Origin: Candidatus Thorarchaeota archaeon SMTZ1-83
Lineage (GTDB): Archaea; Asgardarchaeota; Thorarchaeia; Thorarchaeales; Thorarchaeaceae
Length of the DNA stretch: 16,748 bases
Direction of reading: 5' to 3'
NCBI GenBank assembly: GCA_001563325.1
Contig: LRSK01000003.1
Location: 1 to 16,748 of the forward strand
Position numbers and translations under genes: made by a program. Shown here piece by piece: positions 1 through 6,925 of the stretch (its first letter is position 1; every line of letters starts with the position of its first letter). A model generated the notes under the pieces. That model made no database searches and was not told the DNA's origin. It saw only the letters and a list, made by a program, of their open reading frames with translations.

Positions 1-102
1 ACAGACCATCATCTATTGAGAATAAGGCCTGCAAGCATTCTAGAAAACACTGATGGCACAGTCACAAGAATTCGGAAATAGAAGCTTGGTCCATATCGGA
101 AG

Positions 103-112
103 TCTATTTAAC
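103..112 (+). promoter_or_regulatory. TATA-like promoter of FTR1 permease
   Basis: An A/T-rich TATA-like box (TCTATTTAAC) is centred about 35 bp before the ATG at 142. No Shine-Dalgarno sequence lies between the box and the ATG. With the usual archaeal spacing of about 25 bp, transcription would start roughly 10 nt before the ATG, giving a very short leader. This is read from position and composition only. Confidence 0.4.
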
Positions 113-141
113 TATTGTGAATAAATTGGACACGTCTAACA

Positions 142-1026
142 ATGATAATCGCGCCAACAATCATTTCATTACGAGAAGGTATAGAGGCTGCTCTCGTCAT
201 CGCGATTATGCTGTCCTATCTGCGTAAAACGAACAGGGGTGATTTGCGGCGATTCGTTCTGGGTGGAGCAGGTGTGGCTCTGATTTCCAGTGTGGGAATT
301 GCACTTCTCATGGGCTTCGTGTGGGGCATTCTTGAAGGTCCTGTACTGGCTACCTTTGAAGGATTCGTTGTTCTCATAGCGGCACTTCTCTTGACAACCA
401 TGATCTTGTGGATGTGGAAAGCAGGACCCAAAGTGTCCTCAGACATAGAAGACTCAGTCGAGAGAAAATCTCTGAGCCAGAGTGGTGTTGGAGTAGCACT
501 TCTGAGCTTCGCCCTCGTGATGCGTGAGGGAGTGGAATTGGTATTGTTCAGCATGGCTCTGGTCATTCAGGACGGACTACAGGTATACCTGGGAGTGACT
601 ATTGGATTGCTGATTGCTGTAGTCCTAGGCCTTGGAATCTATCAGGGTTCGTTGAGGATAAGTCTGAGATCGTTCTTCAAATGGACATCGGCTATTCTCA
701 TCCTAGTGGCTGCTGGAATGGTTGCCTATGGCATTCATGAACTGCAAGAGGCTGGTCTTCTCCTTATTGGACCCCTTGAGGTGTGGAACATCAACCCTCC
801 GGTTCTTCCTGATGGAAGCTATCCGTTACTTCATGACAATGGTCTGATTGGTGGATTGCTAAAAGCCATGTTTGGATACAATGGGAACCCATCATTGCTA
901 GAGGTGACTGGCTACGTTATCTATCTGCTAATACTAGCCGGATATTATACATATCAACAGCGTCATCCGCAAGCATACACAGTAACAAGCGCTCATGAAG
1001 AAACTCCGGTTTCAGTTACATCTTGA
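142..1026 (+). CDS. FTR1-family iron permease
   Basis: This 294-residue polytopic membrane protein is likely to move iron across the cytoplasmic membrane. It has the two FTR1 signature motifs, REGIE at residues 11-15 and REGVE at 128-132, one per half of the internally duplicated fold. In the FTR1/EfeU family these acidic motifs on membrane helices bind iron. Hydrophobic helices lie around 40-65, 72-92, 117-142, 147-166, 182-198 and 255-272. A GIHELQEAG segment follows the sixth helix region (about 197-205), as is usual in bacterial and archaeal homologues. There is no large extracytoplasmic cupredoxin or imelysin domain, and no EfeO/EfeB partner lies in the window, so it is a stand-alone permease. 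The ATG at 142 is chosen because REGIE begins only ten residues in and a TATA-like box sits upstream. The gene appears monocistronic. Confidence 0.92.
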   Translation: MIIAPTIISLREGIEAALVIAIMLSYLRKTNRGDLRRFVLGGAGVALISSVGIALLMGFVWGILEGPVLATFEGFVVLIAALLLTTMILWMWKAGPKVSSDIEDSVERKSLSQSGVGVALLSFALVMREGVELVLFSMALVIQDGLQVYLGVTIGLLIAVVLGLGIYQGSLRISLRSFFKWTSAILILVAAGMVAYGIHELQEAGLLLIGPLEVWNINPPVLPDGSYPLLHDNGLIGGLLKAMFGYNGNPSLLEVTGYVIYLLILAGYYTYQQRHPQAYTVTSAHEETPVSVTS

Positions 1027-1111
1027 TGCCACTACGGAGCTCACCAATCCATACATAGAAATAGATACATTAACACAGCTACAGTGAACTAGAGAGTAAG
1101 ATGACTACTTT

Positions 1112-1138
1112 GTGTTCTTCGTTTCGCGATAAGAACAC
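1112..1138. promoter_or_regulatory. 8-bp inverted repeat between FTR1 and HD gene
   Basis: GTGTTCTT (1112-1119) is repeated inverted as AAGAACAC (1131-1138) around an 11-nt loop. Inner TCG/CGA pairing could lengthen the stem. It lies 86 nt after the FTR1 stop and just upstream of the TATA box of the HD gene. No T-run follows, so an operator or a 3'-end hairpin are both possible. Confidence 0.35.
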
Positions 1139-1150
1139 TCAGGCCTTTAC

Positions 1151-1159
1151 AATATATTA
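1151..1159 (+). promoter_or_regulatory. TATA box of HD-domain gene
   Basis: AATATATTA lies in otherwise mixed-composition DNA. Archaeal spacing predicts a transcription start near 1180, about 55 nt before the preferred ATG at 1237. This is consistent with a leader long enough to carry a ribosome binding site. Confidence 0.45.
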
Positions 1160-1236
1160 CCCAGTGGGGATATTCGAATAGAAAGGCACTCAAGTTACAC
1201 CTCTAAAATCAAATCACAGTGAGGGGAAGAATAAAG

Positions 1237-2091
1237 ATGAAGCAAATCAACAGAAGAGAGGGTGCTAAGCAAATGGCAAAACCCCAACGACAAAGATTCA
1301 GCCTGAAATCGAGAGTGCGCAAGGAAATAGGGAAGAATGAATTATGCGCGATTGCATTTGACGAGCTTGAGAAGGACGTAGAGGTTCAGACTCTACTTGA
1401 AGATTCGAATCGTATGGCCATAGACAGAATGGGGTATTCCGATCATGGACATACTCACTCATTGATTGTCGCACAGAATGGAGTCCGCCTCTTTAGAGCA
1501 GTCGTTGAGGGTCTTCAACCATCAATAGTACAGGAAGAAACAGGCACAATTCAAGACGCGGAGCTGATAGTGTTTCTAGGTTGTTACCTTCACGACATAG
1601 GAATGGTAGTCGCTCGTTCAAACCATGATATTTTCACAGTGTTCTTGGCAACACCCATACTAGACAGGATTCTTGCTAAGGTATATCCAAACGACGCCCA
1701 TAAACAAGTCCATGTACGTGGACACATTCAACATGCAATATATACTCATGATATTGCAGCTTCACCACTGACAGTGGAAGCTGGCATTGTAGGAATCGCA
1801 GACGCATTGGACATGACAAAGGGTCGTGCAAGAATTCCGTTCGAGGCTGGCAGTGTGAATATCCATTCGGCATCAGCCATGGCAATTGAGAGGGTCAACA
1901 TTCGCAAAGGAGAGGAGAAGACCGTACGTATTGAAGTCATAATGACTAATGCATCGGGCATATTCCAGATTCAGGAGCTCCTAGAGAAGAAGATTAGAAG
2001 TTCCCCGGCTCTTCAAGAACACATAGAGCTCTACGCTGTGATGTCAGCAAATGAAGATTCAATTCTGGAAGATGAACTCAAAGTGTTGTAA
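1237..2091 (+). CDS. HD-superfamily phosphohydrolase
   Basis: A soluble HD-domain protein of 284 residues from this start, predicted to be a metal-dependent phosphohydrolase with unknown substrate. The metal ligands are visible: the DHGHTH cluster around residues 69-74, the HD doublet in CYLHDIG (H119, D120), a histidine in YTHD (about 171) and the final aspartate in ADALD (about 189). The C-terminal 80 residues form a mixed alpha/beta tail. The architecture resembles the archaeal COG2316-type predicted HD hydrolases. A GTG at 1219 extends the frame by six codons but has no ribosome binding site. The ATG at 1237 follows GAGGGG by about ten bases. A third candidate, ATG 1273, is preceded by GAGAGGGTG. 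The first 30 residues are basic and poorly conserved-looking, so the exact start does not affect the domain call. Confidence 0.82.
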   Translation: MKQINRREGAKQMAKPQRQRFSLKSRVRKEIGKNELCAIAFDELEKDVEVQTLLEDSNRMAIDRMGYSDHGHTHSLIVAQNGVRLFRAVVEGLQPSIVQEETGTIQDAELIVFLGCYLHDIGMVVARSNHDIFTVFLATPILDRILAKVYPNDAHKQVHVRGHIQHAIYTHDIAASPLTVEAGIVGIADALDMTKGRARIPFEAGSVNIHSASAMAIERVNIRKGEEKTVRIEVIMTNASGIFQIQELLEKKIRSSPALQEHIELYAVMSANEDSILEDELKVL

Positions 2092-2170
2092 AACAGCCAC
2101 CGATTCAGGTGTGTCGAGTCATTAATCGGCGATTTCGAACATTTCTAATTCCGAGTTCGTACATAGCAGC

Positions 2171-2180
2171 TAATATATAT
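2171..2180 (+). promoter_or_regulatory. TATA box of Lrp-JAMM transcript
   Basis: TAATATATAT is the strongest A/T box in the 2092-2233 gap. The predicted start near 2203 would give a leader of about 30 nt before the ATG at 2234. The next gene (2689) is only 17 nt after the regulator's stop, so the promoter probably serves both. Confidence 0.5.
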
Positions 2181-2233
2181 GTACAATAACAAGCATTTTT
2201 CTTTGATTTGGTCCATAATGGAGCCTAATACCA

Positions 2234-2671
2234 ATGACACTTGACGACATTGACGAGCAAATCATATCGATGCTACAGGAAGACGGACGCAGATCATATA
2301 GCGAAATCGCTGATGCTGCAGAGAGGACTGAGGTGACTATACGTCGTAGAGTAAAACGACTCATCGATGAGGGGTATATCAAGAAATTCACCGTCGTTCT
2401 GGATCCAATGAAAATGGGACGCAGGATTCGTGCCATCATTCGTGTCAAGACTGTGATGAAAGAGGCGACCGTCATCTCGAAGAAAGTGCAGCATTTCAGT
2501 GAAGTGGACGAGGCCTACTTCTTGGATGGTGCATGTGGAATAATGCTGAAGGTCACTGTAGACGACCTATCAGATCTCAGAGAGTTTCTCGAGCTAAAAC
2601 TGGGAAAGGTCACTGGTGTGGGTGATATAGAAACCTGTATCGTTCTCGAAGACATCAAACCTCCTTTCTAA
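2234..2671 (+). CDS. Lrp/AsnC-family transcriptional regulator
   Basis: A 145-residue protein with the full Lrp/AsnC plan. A winged helix-turn-helix occupies residues 3-50 (DDIDEQIISMLQEDGRRSYS opening, recognition helix around TEVTIRRRVKRL, then the EGYIKKF wing). An alpha/beta RAM effector domain covers about 64-138, including the loop before a strand at 98-106 (DGACGIMLK) where small ligands bind in this family. The length is normal for a single-RAM Lrp protein. It shares a transcript with the JAMM peptidase downstream. Lrp proteins often control their own promoter and adjacent genes, but no clear operator palindrome is visible in the gap upstream. The ligand and regulon cannot be told from the sequence. 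Confidence 0.93.
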   Translation: MTLDDIDEQIISMLQEDGRRSYSEIADAAERTEVTIRRRVKRLIDEGYIKKFTVVLDPMKMGRRIRAIIRVKTVMKEATVISKKVQHFSEVDEAYFLDGACGIMLKVTVDDLSDLREFLELKLGKVTGVGDIETCIVLEDIKPPF

Positions 2672-2688
2672 TGACATGGTGAGCAACG

Positions 2689-3099
2689 GTGCAACTTGTG
2701 CTGCGCCTTTCTGAGAATGATCTGATTAGATTACATAACCATGCTGAACGGAGTCTGCCGTTCGAGGCTGCCGCTCTTCTATTCGGCCGCGTTCAGGACA
2801 ATGAGGTAGTTGTCAGTCATATCGAGATCGTATATAACATCGCTGAGTCAAGAACATCCTTCTCAATAGACCCGGAAGCAGAATACAAGCTTCTTGTAGA
2901 GGCCGAAGAGCGTGAAGAAGACTTAGTGGGCATTTTTCATTCCCATCCTGCTCCCCCCAAGCCCTCATCTCGTGACCTGCAAAACATGCGTCTGAATCCA
3001 GTGGTCTGGTTGATTTCCTCAAAACTGACAGGTAGTTGGGTAAGCCGTGCTTACATTCTGGATGACAACCTAGAGGAAGTAGATCTAATTCTGACCTAG
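2689..3099 (+). CDS. JAMM/MPN+ metallopeptidase (M67 family)
   Basis: A 136-residue single-domain JAB1/MPN+ protein, predicted to be a zinc isopeptidase. The catalytic set is present: E26 in FEAAALLFG, H84 and H86 in GIFHSHP, S93 and D96 in SSRD. The spacing is H-x-H-x(6)-S-x-x-D, one residue shorter than the textbook x(7). Archaeal stand-alone JAMM proteins can cleave ubiquitin-like SAMP conjugates or serve in sulfur-carrier metabolism. Which applies here is unknown, because no ubiquitin-like gene is in the window. The start is GTG 2689, 17 nt after the Lrp stop, with GGTGAG about six bases before it. The gene ends 8 nt from the convergent Pop5 gene. Confidence 0.88.
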   Translation: MQLVLRLSENDLIRLHNHAERSLPFEAAALLFGRVQDNEVVVSHIEIVYNIAESRTSFSIDPEAEYKLLVEAEEREEDLVGIFHSHPAPPKPSSRDLQNMRLNPVVWLISSKLTGSWVSRAYILDDNLEEVDLILT

Positions 3100-3107
3100 A
3101 GCTTGAT

Positions 3108-3416
3108 TCAAGACCTGACTCCCTTGAGAGTACCTGATGTTTTCTTGGGCTCAAAAGACACAAGTGTCTTTTCTATGGAACTAATTAGGACCGCAGACGT
3201 GATCACCTTTTCTAATAGTGCTGCATTGCATTGGAGTATGCCAACGCCACTGTCTTCATTGTACTCAGTCAGATAGAGTCTGGAGTCGGCAACCGCTATC
3301 TCTCCGTACAGAGAGAGCAAGTTTCTCCTAATCTCTCTTGTAAGTTGCTTCTCACTAGGTGGATCACCATCTCTGTGCAGACAAAACCTAAGATAGCGTC
3401 TTCTCCGGATCTTCAT
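3108..3416 (-). CDS. rnp2: RNase P protein component 2 (Pop5)
   Basis: This 102-residue protein is the archaeal Pop5/Rpp14-family RNase P subunit, which works with Rpp30 on the catalytic RNase P RNA in tRNA 5' maturation. Family hallmarks are the basic N-terminal strand (KIRRRRYLRFCLH), a central GEIAVADSRLYLTEYNEDSG region, the GVGILQCN strand and a SGT motif near the C-terminus. It is slightly shorter than many archaeal homologues. Its ATG overlaps the Rpp30 stop in an ATGA arrangement (3413-3416), typical of translational coupling between these obligate partners. It is the last gene of the minus-strand operon and converges on the JAMM gene with only 8 bp between stops, so termination probably occurs inside that neighbour. 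Confidence 0.93.
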   Translation of the reverse strand: MKIRRRRYLRFCLHRDGDPPSEKQLTREIRRNLLSLYGEIAVADSRLYLTEYNEDSGVGILQCNAALLEKVITSAVLISSIEKTLVSFEPKKTSGTLKGVRS

Positions 3417-4105
3417 TCCAACTCACCTTTTTGGACAATCTCAACGCCGGGTGATACAAAGTTGGGACTCAGCCGTTTTCTGTTTCTATCAATTACATAC
3501 TGAGGACTCTCATGAACTGCTATCTTTGCGTAATGCCAGTCTAGACCAAGCAACAATCCAGCATATTGCATTGCGGTTGCTGACCTCATGGACATTACTA
3601 CCTTTGCTCCGCTTGACAGAATGACCTGCATTCCTGCATCAATAGCAGTCTGTACATTCTCTCTGAGGACTTTGACAACTTTGGATCTTGCCAATCCAAA
3701 CGAGTTCAAAAGCGGCTCTATTAAGACCTCAAGCGCTGTGCCTGAAGAAGCCGCAAGTTTCGCTGTGCTCTCTCGAAGAATGAAATCCTTAAGTGGTTCA
3801 TCAATTGTCAAGAGGTCTACTCGTTCATCCTCGGCAGCCCAATTTGCCATATCTATTCCACGAAGAGGGGCCGCAATTATGGCAGACCTTGAACGAGTTT
3901 CCTTTAGAGTTGCTTTTGCAGACCTGAGACCACTCTCAGGCAAATCAGTCCTTGCAAATAGATTCATTCCACTGTCCAGAGTTTCGAAGGGAGTCTTCCT
4001 CTGCAGAAAGGTGGCAAAGCCTGTTAGTCCAAGTCTGTTTCCCATTTCAATAAAAGATTCCAAGCTTTCTAAAGTTGGAACTCTCACATTCAAGTCTATC
4101 AGCAT
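3413..4105 (-). CDS. rnp3: RNase P protein component 3 (Rpp30)
   Basis: A 230-residue TIM-barrel protein of the Rpp30/RNP3 family, the second protein of the Pop5-Rpp30 subcomplex of archaeal RNase P. It opens with the family's MLIDLNVRVP strand. It contains the barrel segments RVDLLTID (about 95-102), ALEVLIEPLL and AGMQVILSSGA, then the DWHYAKIAVHESPQYVIDRN region near the C-terminus. Length is normal. The start is firm: GAGGTGA sits five bases before the ATG at 4105, and the gene follows COG1325 by 15 nt. It overlaps Pop5 by 4 nt. The order L15e, COG1325, Rpp30, Pop5 is the conserved beginning of the archaeal exosome/proteasome superoperon. Confidence 0.95.
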   Translation of the reverse strand: MLIDLNVRVPTLESLESFIEMGNRLGLTGFATFLQRKTPFETLDSGMNLFARTDLPESGLRSAKATLKETRSRSAIIAAPLRGIDMANWAAEDERVDLLTIDEPLKDFILRESTAKLAASSGTALEVLIEPLLNSFGLARSKVVKVLRENVQTAIDAGMQVILSSGAKVVMSMRSATAMQYAGLLLGLDWHYAKIAVHESPQYVIDRNRKRLSPNFVSPGVEIVQKGELE

Positions 4106-4120
4106 TAGTTCACCTCGGAG

Positions 4121-4567
4121 TTACTGCAGTTGCTCAGTCAGGAATGCCTCCGTCTCTGAGCGAAGACACCTTGGATACTCTCTCAGATGAACTCTGACAC
4201 TAATCACATCAGAGTCACTAGCAAGTCTTGTTTCACCAAGAAACGATGCCTGCTTATCAATCCTGAGAAAAAGAACGCACTGGTCGTCCAGCCTTTGGGG
4301 GAGTGTCTTTCCTAGGAATTTCTTGTCCTGGTCAGACAGACTCTCCATAATCCGCGCGAATGTTCGCTCACATAACTGTCTATTCTCAATGAATGCATGA
4401 ACTACAATTATCTCCGTGTTCCTATGGCTTTCTGTTGACTCAGTTGCAATATTTACAGATTCACGCACATCTTCTGGATAGAGATTCAGTACAGCCTCTT
4501 TTACCCTCTCGACTATTTCAGTGCCCCTTGAATACGCACGTGTTTCGATTCTGTTGATGAATGGCAT
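4121..4567 (-). CDS. RNA-binding protein, COG1325 (exosome-associated)
   Basis: A 148-residue protein matching the archaeal COG1325/DUF54 family, predicted RNA-binding proteins usually encoded between L15e and Rpp30. Visible features are a strand-rich N-terminus (INRIETRAYSRGTEIVERVK), a helix-strand section with the hydrophobic EIIVVHAFIE strand, and the conserved FLRIDKQASFLGETRLA segment near residues 101-117. The cell role is not well defined. The genomic association with RNase P and exosome genes suggests RNA processing. The ATG at 4567 follows GGGGA by about eight bases and lies 28 nt after the L15e stop, so the four genes form one operon. The identification rests on the KQASFLG motif, length and gene order. 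Confidence 0.85.
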   Translation of the reverse strand: MPFINRIETRAYSRGTEIVERVKEAVLNLYPEDVRESVNIATESTESHRNTEIIVVHAFIENRQLCERTFARIMESLSDQDKKFLGKTLPQRLDDQCVLFLRIDKQASFLGETRLASDSDVISVRVHLREYPRCLRSETEAFLTEQLQ

Positions 4568-4595
4568 ACAAGAGTCCCCACTGGGAGCCTTTGAG

Positions 4596-5180
4596 TTATT
4601 TGCCTAGATTACCTTTCGCACCAAGGGACGGTCTGATCTTTTCAGCACCCCTACCCTTTCTCCTCAGCCCTCTACTACGCTTTCCAGCTGAGGTGAGCCC
4701 TCGACTCTCTCTACCTTTCTGAACAGGGTCACAGATCCAGTTAATCTCTGGGTCATTGTAGATCACTGGATGGTTTGGATCCACCATGATGATCTCGTGC
4801 CAGACCCACTTGTGGTCAGACCCTACCCAATAGGAGTTGAGAACACGCAAGTTTGGATACTTCTGAGCTGCTCTTTCCTCGGCAATCCATCGACGGGACT
4901 TCTGTGGTGTATACTTTGTGACACCCATACTTCTTGGCTTTCTTCCCATTCGTGGTCTCGGTCTCTCCCTTGGTCCTCTTCCAGTTTTGATTCTGGTCAC
5001 AACGTAGCCCTGCTTTGCCTTGTAACCAAGTGACCGTGCACGACCCAGTCTTGTTGGCCTTTCCAGTCTAACAACAGTGCCCTGTTTTCTCCAGACAATC
5101 AGCCTGCTCCTCACTATCTCGGAACGCTCATTCTGTTCCTTAATCCAACTCTCATTCATGTACCTGTATGCTGTAGGCAT
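4596..5180 (-). CDS. rpl15e: 50S ribosomal protein L15e
   Basis: A 194-residue, strongly basic protein of the archaeal/eukaryotic L15e family, a large-subunit protein that binds 23S rRNA. Diagnostic segments are RLGRARSLGYKAKQGYV (about 44-60), GRKPRSMGVTKYTPQKSRR (79-97), and LRVLNSYWVGSDHKWVWHEI (111-130) followed by VDPNHP. The C-terminus is a lysine/arginine/glycine-rich tail (about 155-194), as usual. The ATG at 5180 is preceded by AAAGGATGG, and the encoded MPTAYRYMNESW aligns with the family N-terminus. It is the first gene of the minus-strand operon. The nearest good TATA-like box is at the end of the dehydrogenase gene, implying a long leader of about 160 nt with a strong hairpin. 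Confidence 0.97.
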   Translation of the reverse strand: MPTAYRYMNESWIKEQNERSEIVRSRLIVWRKQGTVVRLERPTRLGRARSLGYKAKQGYVVTRIKTGRGPRERPRPRMGRKPRSMGVTKYTPQKSRRWIAEERAAQKYPNLRVLNSYWVGSDHKWVWHEIIMVDPNHPVIYNDPEINWICDPVQKGRESRGLTSAGKRSRGLRRKGRGAEKIRPSLGAKGNLGK

Positions 5181-5204
5181 GAAACTACCATCCTTTGCTG
5201 TAAT

Positions 5205-5384
5205 TCATTCGCTTTGTTTGTGGTTCAGCCCCTGCGGGCCACATCCCTTGCGGACGTATCCGCCGAAACAAAGGAAATGGTGTGGCTCTTCAGCCAGTGC
5301 TTCTCCCTTTTCATTTACTTTTAGGTGTAGCGATTGGCCCAACTTGGCTCCTAACTGCAATGACTTCTCATTTAAACTCTGCAA
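5205..5384 (-). other. possible small ORF (up to 59 codons) in L15e leader
   Basis: Between L15e and the dehydrogenase, minus-strand codons run open from TTG 5384 to TGA 5205-5207. The translated C-terminal part reads LHLKVNEKGEALAEEP, then HHFLCFGGYVRKGCGPQG. It is rich in G-first codons and has two Cys and several His, so it looks more protein-like than random. There is no ATG or GTG. The only starts are TTG at 5384, 5360 or 5342, none with a strong ribosome binding site. The first overlaps the dehydrogenase 3' end. The region also folds into a clean hairpin (5238-5286), which competes with the coding reading. No family is recognised. Confidence 0.3.
5238..5286 (-). promoter_or_regulatory. 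structured element in L15e 5' leader
   Basis: On the minus strand this 49-nt stretch folds into three stacked stems. The outer one is GCCACA/TGTGGC (5281-5286 with 5238-5243), the middle one CCTT/AAGG (5271-5274 with 5246-5249). The tip is GCGGA-TACG-TCCGC (5250-5263), a UACG tetraloop of the stable UNCG class. Asymmetric internal loops separate the stems. It ends 57 nt before the L15e ATG, a plausible place for leader-mediated control of the ribosomal operon. I know of no described motif of this shape. Confidence 0.4.
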
Positions 5385-6279
5385 TTACCTTTTCAGCTGT
5401 CAGATCACCGACCCTATCCTGAGCCTCTAAGGTAGAAGATGATACATGTGGTGTAGCGATTATTTTCGGGTGCTTGACAAGCTTCCAATCCGCAGGCGGT
5501 TCCATCTCGAAGACATCAAGTGCAGCACCTGCAATCTGATTCTCGTCAAGCGCTTTGAGAAGAGCCTGCTCGTCTACAACTCCTCCACGAGCCGTGTTGA
5601 TGAGAAATGCCGTTTCCTTCATCATCATCAGTTCCTTTTCACCAATCATACCCTTTGTTGCGGGCACCAGAGGCACATGTAGAGTCACGTAATCGGCACG
5701 TTTGAGCAAGTCTTCCGTGTCCGTTCTTTCAGCATCGTATTCCACGCATGCTAAGTCAATATCGACGACATCAGATGCTAGGACCTTCATCTCAAGAGCT
5801 CTTGCTCTCTTGGCAACCTCACATCCTATCCTACCAAAACCTATGATTCCCAGCGTCTTCTGCCAGAGTTCAGTACCTTTGAGCTTCTTTTTCTCCCAAC
5901 GCTCATCTTTCATTGAACTGTCTGCAAAGGTCACTTGTCGCGCAAGCGCAAACATAAGTGCTATCACCATCTCCGCTACTGAAACACTTGGCGCCTCAGG
6001 GGTATTCAGCACTTTCACACCTTTTTCTTTAGCGGCGTCAAGGTCCACATTGTCTAGTCCTACACCTGCTCTCACAACAAGCTTCAGGCTATCTGCCGCA
6101 TCAATGACACTCTTGTTCACTTTTGTGGCACTACGAACAACAATGCAGTCGAATCCCTTTATCTGGTCCTCAACAGACCCATCAGTTTCGCTGTTTCTAA
6201 TTACAACTTCGTGTCCTGCGTCCTTCATCTTTGCAATAGCAGACTCTTCAACAGGATCGGCAATGAGTATTCGCACCAT
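5368..6279 (-). CDS. serA: D-3-phosphoglycerate dehydrogenase (short, no ACT domain)
   Basis: A 303-residue NAD-dependent D-2-hydroxyacid dehydrogenase, most like phosphoglycerate dehydrogenase, the first step of serine synthesis from 3-phosphoglycerate. It has the N-terminal half of the substrate domain (VVRSATKVN and VVRAGVGLDNVD, to about 100), the Rossmann motif GFGRIG (147-152) with D170 as a likely NAD-specificity residue, and the active-site residues R231 (NTARGG), E260 (FEMEP) and H278 (ATPHVS). The protein stops right after the catalytic core, so both the intervening and ACT domains of long SerA forms are absent and feedback by serine is unlikely. Other D-2-hydroxyacid dehydrogenases remain possible. 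The ATG at 6279 has GGAGGG nine bases upstream. A TTTAAG box about 50 nt upstream suits a promoter. Confidence 0.85.
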   Translation of the reverse strand: MVRILIADPVEESAIAKMKDAGHEVVIRNSETDGSVEDQIKGFDCIVVRSATKVNKSVIDAADSLKLVVRAGVGLDNVDLDAAKEKGVKVLNTPEAPSVSVAEMVIALMFALARQVTFADSSMKDERWEKKKLKGTELWQKTLGIIGFGRIGCEVAKRARALEMKVLASDVVDIDLACVEYDAERTDTEDLLKRADYVTLHVPLVPATKGMIGEKELMMMKETAFLINTARGGVVDEQALLKALDENQIAGAALDVFEMEPPADWKLVKHPKIIATPHVSSSTLEAQDRVGDLTAEKVIAEFK

Positions 6280-6350
6280 TATCAGATACCCTCCGAATAA
6301 GTGAGCTTGGCCGGTAGGAGGTTCATCTTAAACTTGGCGCCACGACATTT

Positions 6351-6358
6351 TCTTAAGC
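6351..6358 (+). promoter_or_regulatory. promoter of flavin reductase-like gene (leaderless)
   Basis: TCTTAAGC, preceded by a T-run, is centred about 26 bp before the ATG at 6381, and no ribosome binding site intervenes. Transcription would begin at or next to the start codon. It shares the 101-bp gap with the divergent dehydrogenase promoter (TTTAAG near 6327-6333, minus strand). Confidence 0.4.
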
Positions 6359-6380
6359 ACCTACCATCTCCCGCAATATT

Positions 6381-6920
6381 ATGAAGAAAGAATTGAAGCC
6401 AACTACTGCTGTGGTGCCCTGTCCGGTGGTTCTCCTTAGTGTGGCTGGCGAAGAAAAGTCGAATATTATTACTCTGTCCTGGGTGGCGAATGTATGCAGT
6501 AAGCCACCTACAGTCGTTGCTGGAATCAGACCTCAGAGACATAGCTACGAGATGGTGAAGAATGCCGGTGACTTTGTGCTAAACATCCCTTCGATTGATC
6601 AGATTGATGCTGCCGAGTTTGCCGGGACCAAATCCGGACGTGATTTTGACAAGTTCAAAGAATGTAATCTCACACCTGTTCCTGCAACAAAGGTCCAATC
6701 ACCGATGATTGGGGAATGTCCCATCAATATTGAATGTAAGGTCATCAAAGTTGAAAACGCCGGAGCACATGACGTGTTTACAGCTGAGGTTGTTGCAGTG
6801 CATATAGACGAGTCTGTTCTTGACGATAAGGGACGATTCATCCCATCAGAGGCACGGCTTTTCACATATCTTCCACTGAATGGAGAATACTGGTCGCTTG
6901 GTGAACACCTGCAGGCTTAG
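6381..6920 (+). CDS. flavoredoxin/flavin reductase-like FMN-binding protein
   Basis: A 179-residue protein of the DIM6/NTAB flavin-reductase-like split-barrel family, related to flavoredoxin. These proteins bind FMN and shuttle electrons from NAD(P)H or iron-sulfur donors. The FMN-binding segment TLSWVANVCSKPP is at 31-43, followed by RHSYEMVKNAGDFVLNIPS (53-71). The mid-region FKECNLTPVPATKVQSPMI fits the strand around the flavin, and the C-terminus has the family's LNGEYWSLGEHL. Length is typical. Partner and substrate are unknown. C14 and C39 are near the flavin region, but redox activity at them is only a guess. The ATG at 6381 fits a leaderless start. It converges with the next minus-strand gene, 5 bp apart. 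Confidence 0.88.
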   Translation: MKKELKPTTAVVPCPVVLLSVAGEEKSNIITLSWVANVCSKPPTVVAGIRPQRHSYEMVKNAGDFVLNIPSIDQIDAAEFAGTKSGRDFDKFKECNLTPVPATKVQSPMIGECPINIECKVIKVENAGAHDVFTAEVVAVHIDESVLDDKGRFIPSEARLFTYLPLNGEYWSLGEHLQA

Positions 6921-6925
6921 TTCAT

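Noticed and set aside
2100..2129. 6-bp inverted repeat CCGATT/AATCGG after the HD gene
   Set aside because: The 18-nt loop and lack of a T-run make a terminator or operator call unsupported.
5221..5300. Possible tRNA in the L15e leader
   Set aside because: No T-loop GTTC-type consensus, no acceptor or anticodon stem arrangement; the folding is a single stacked hairpin.
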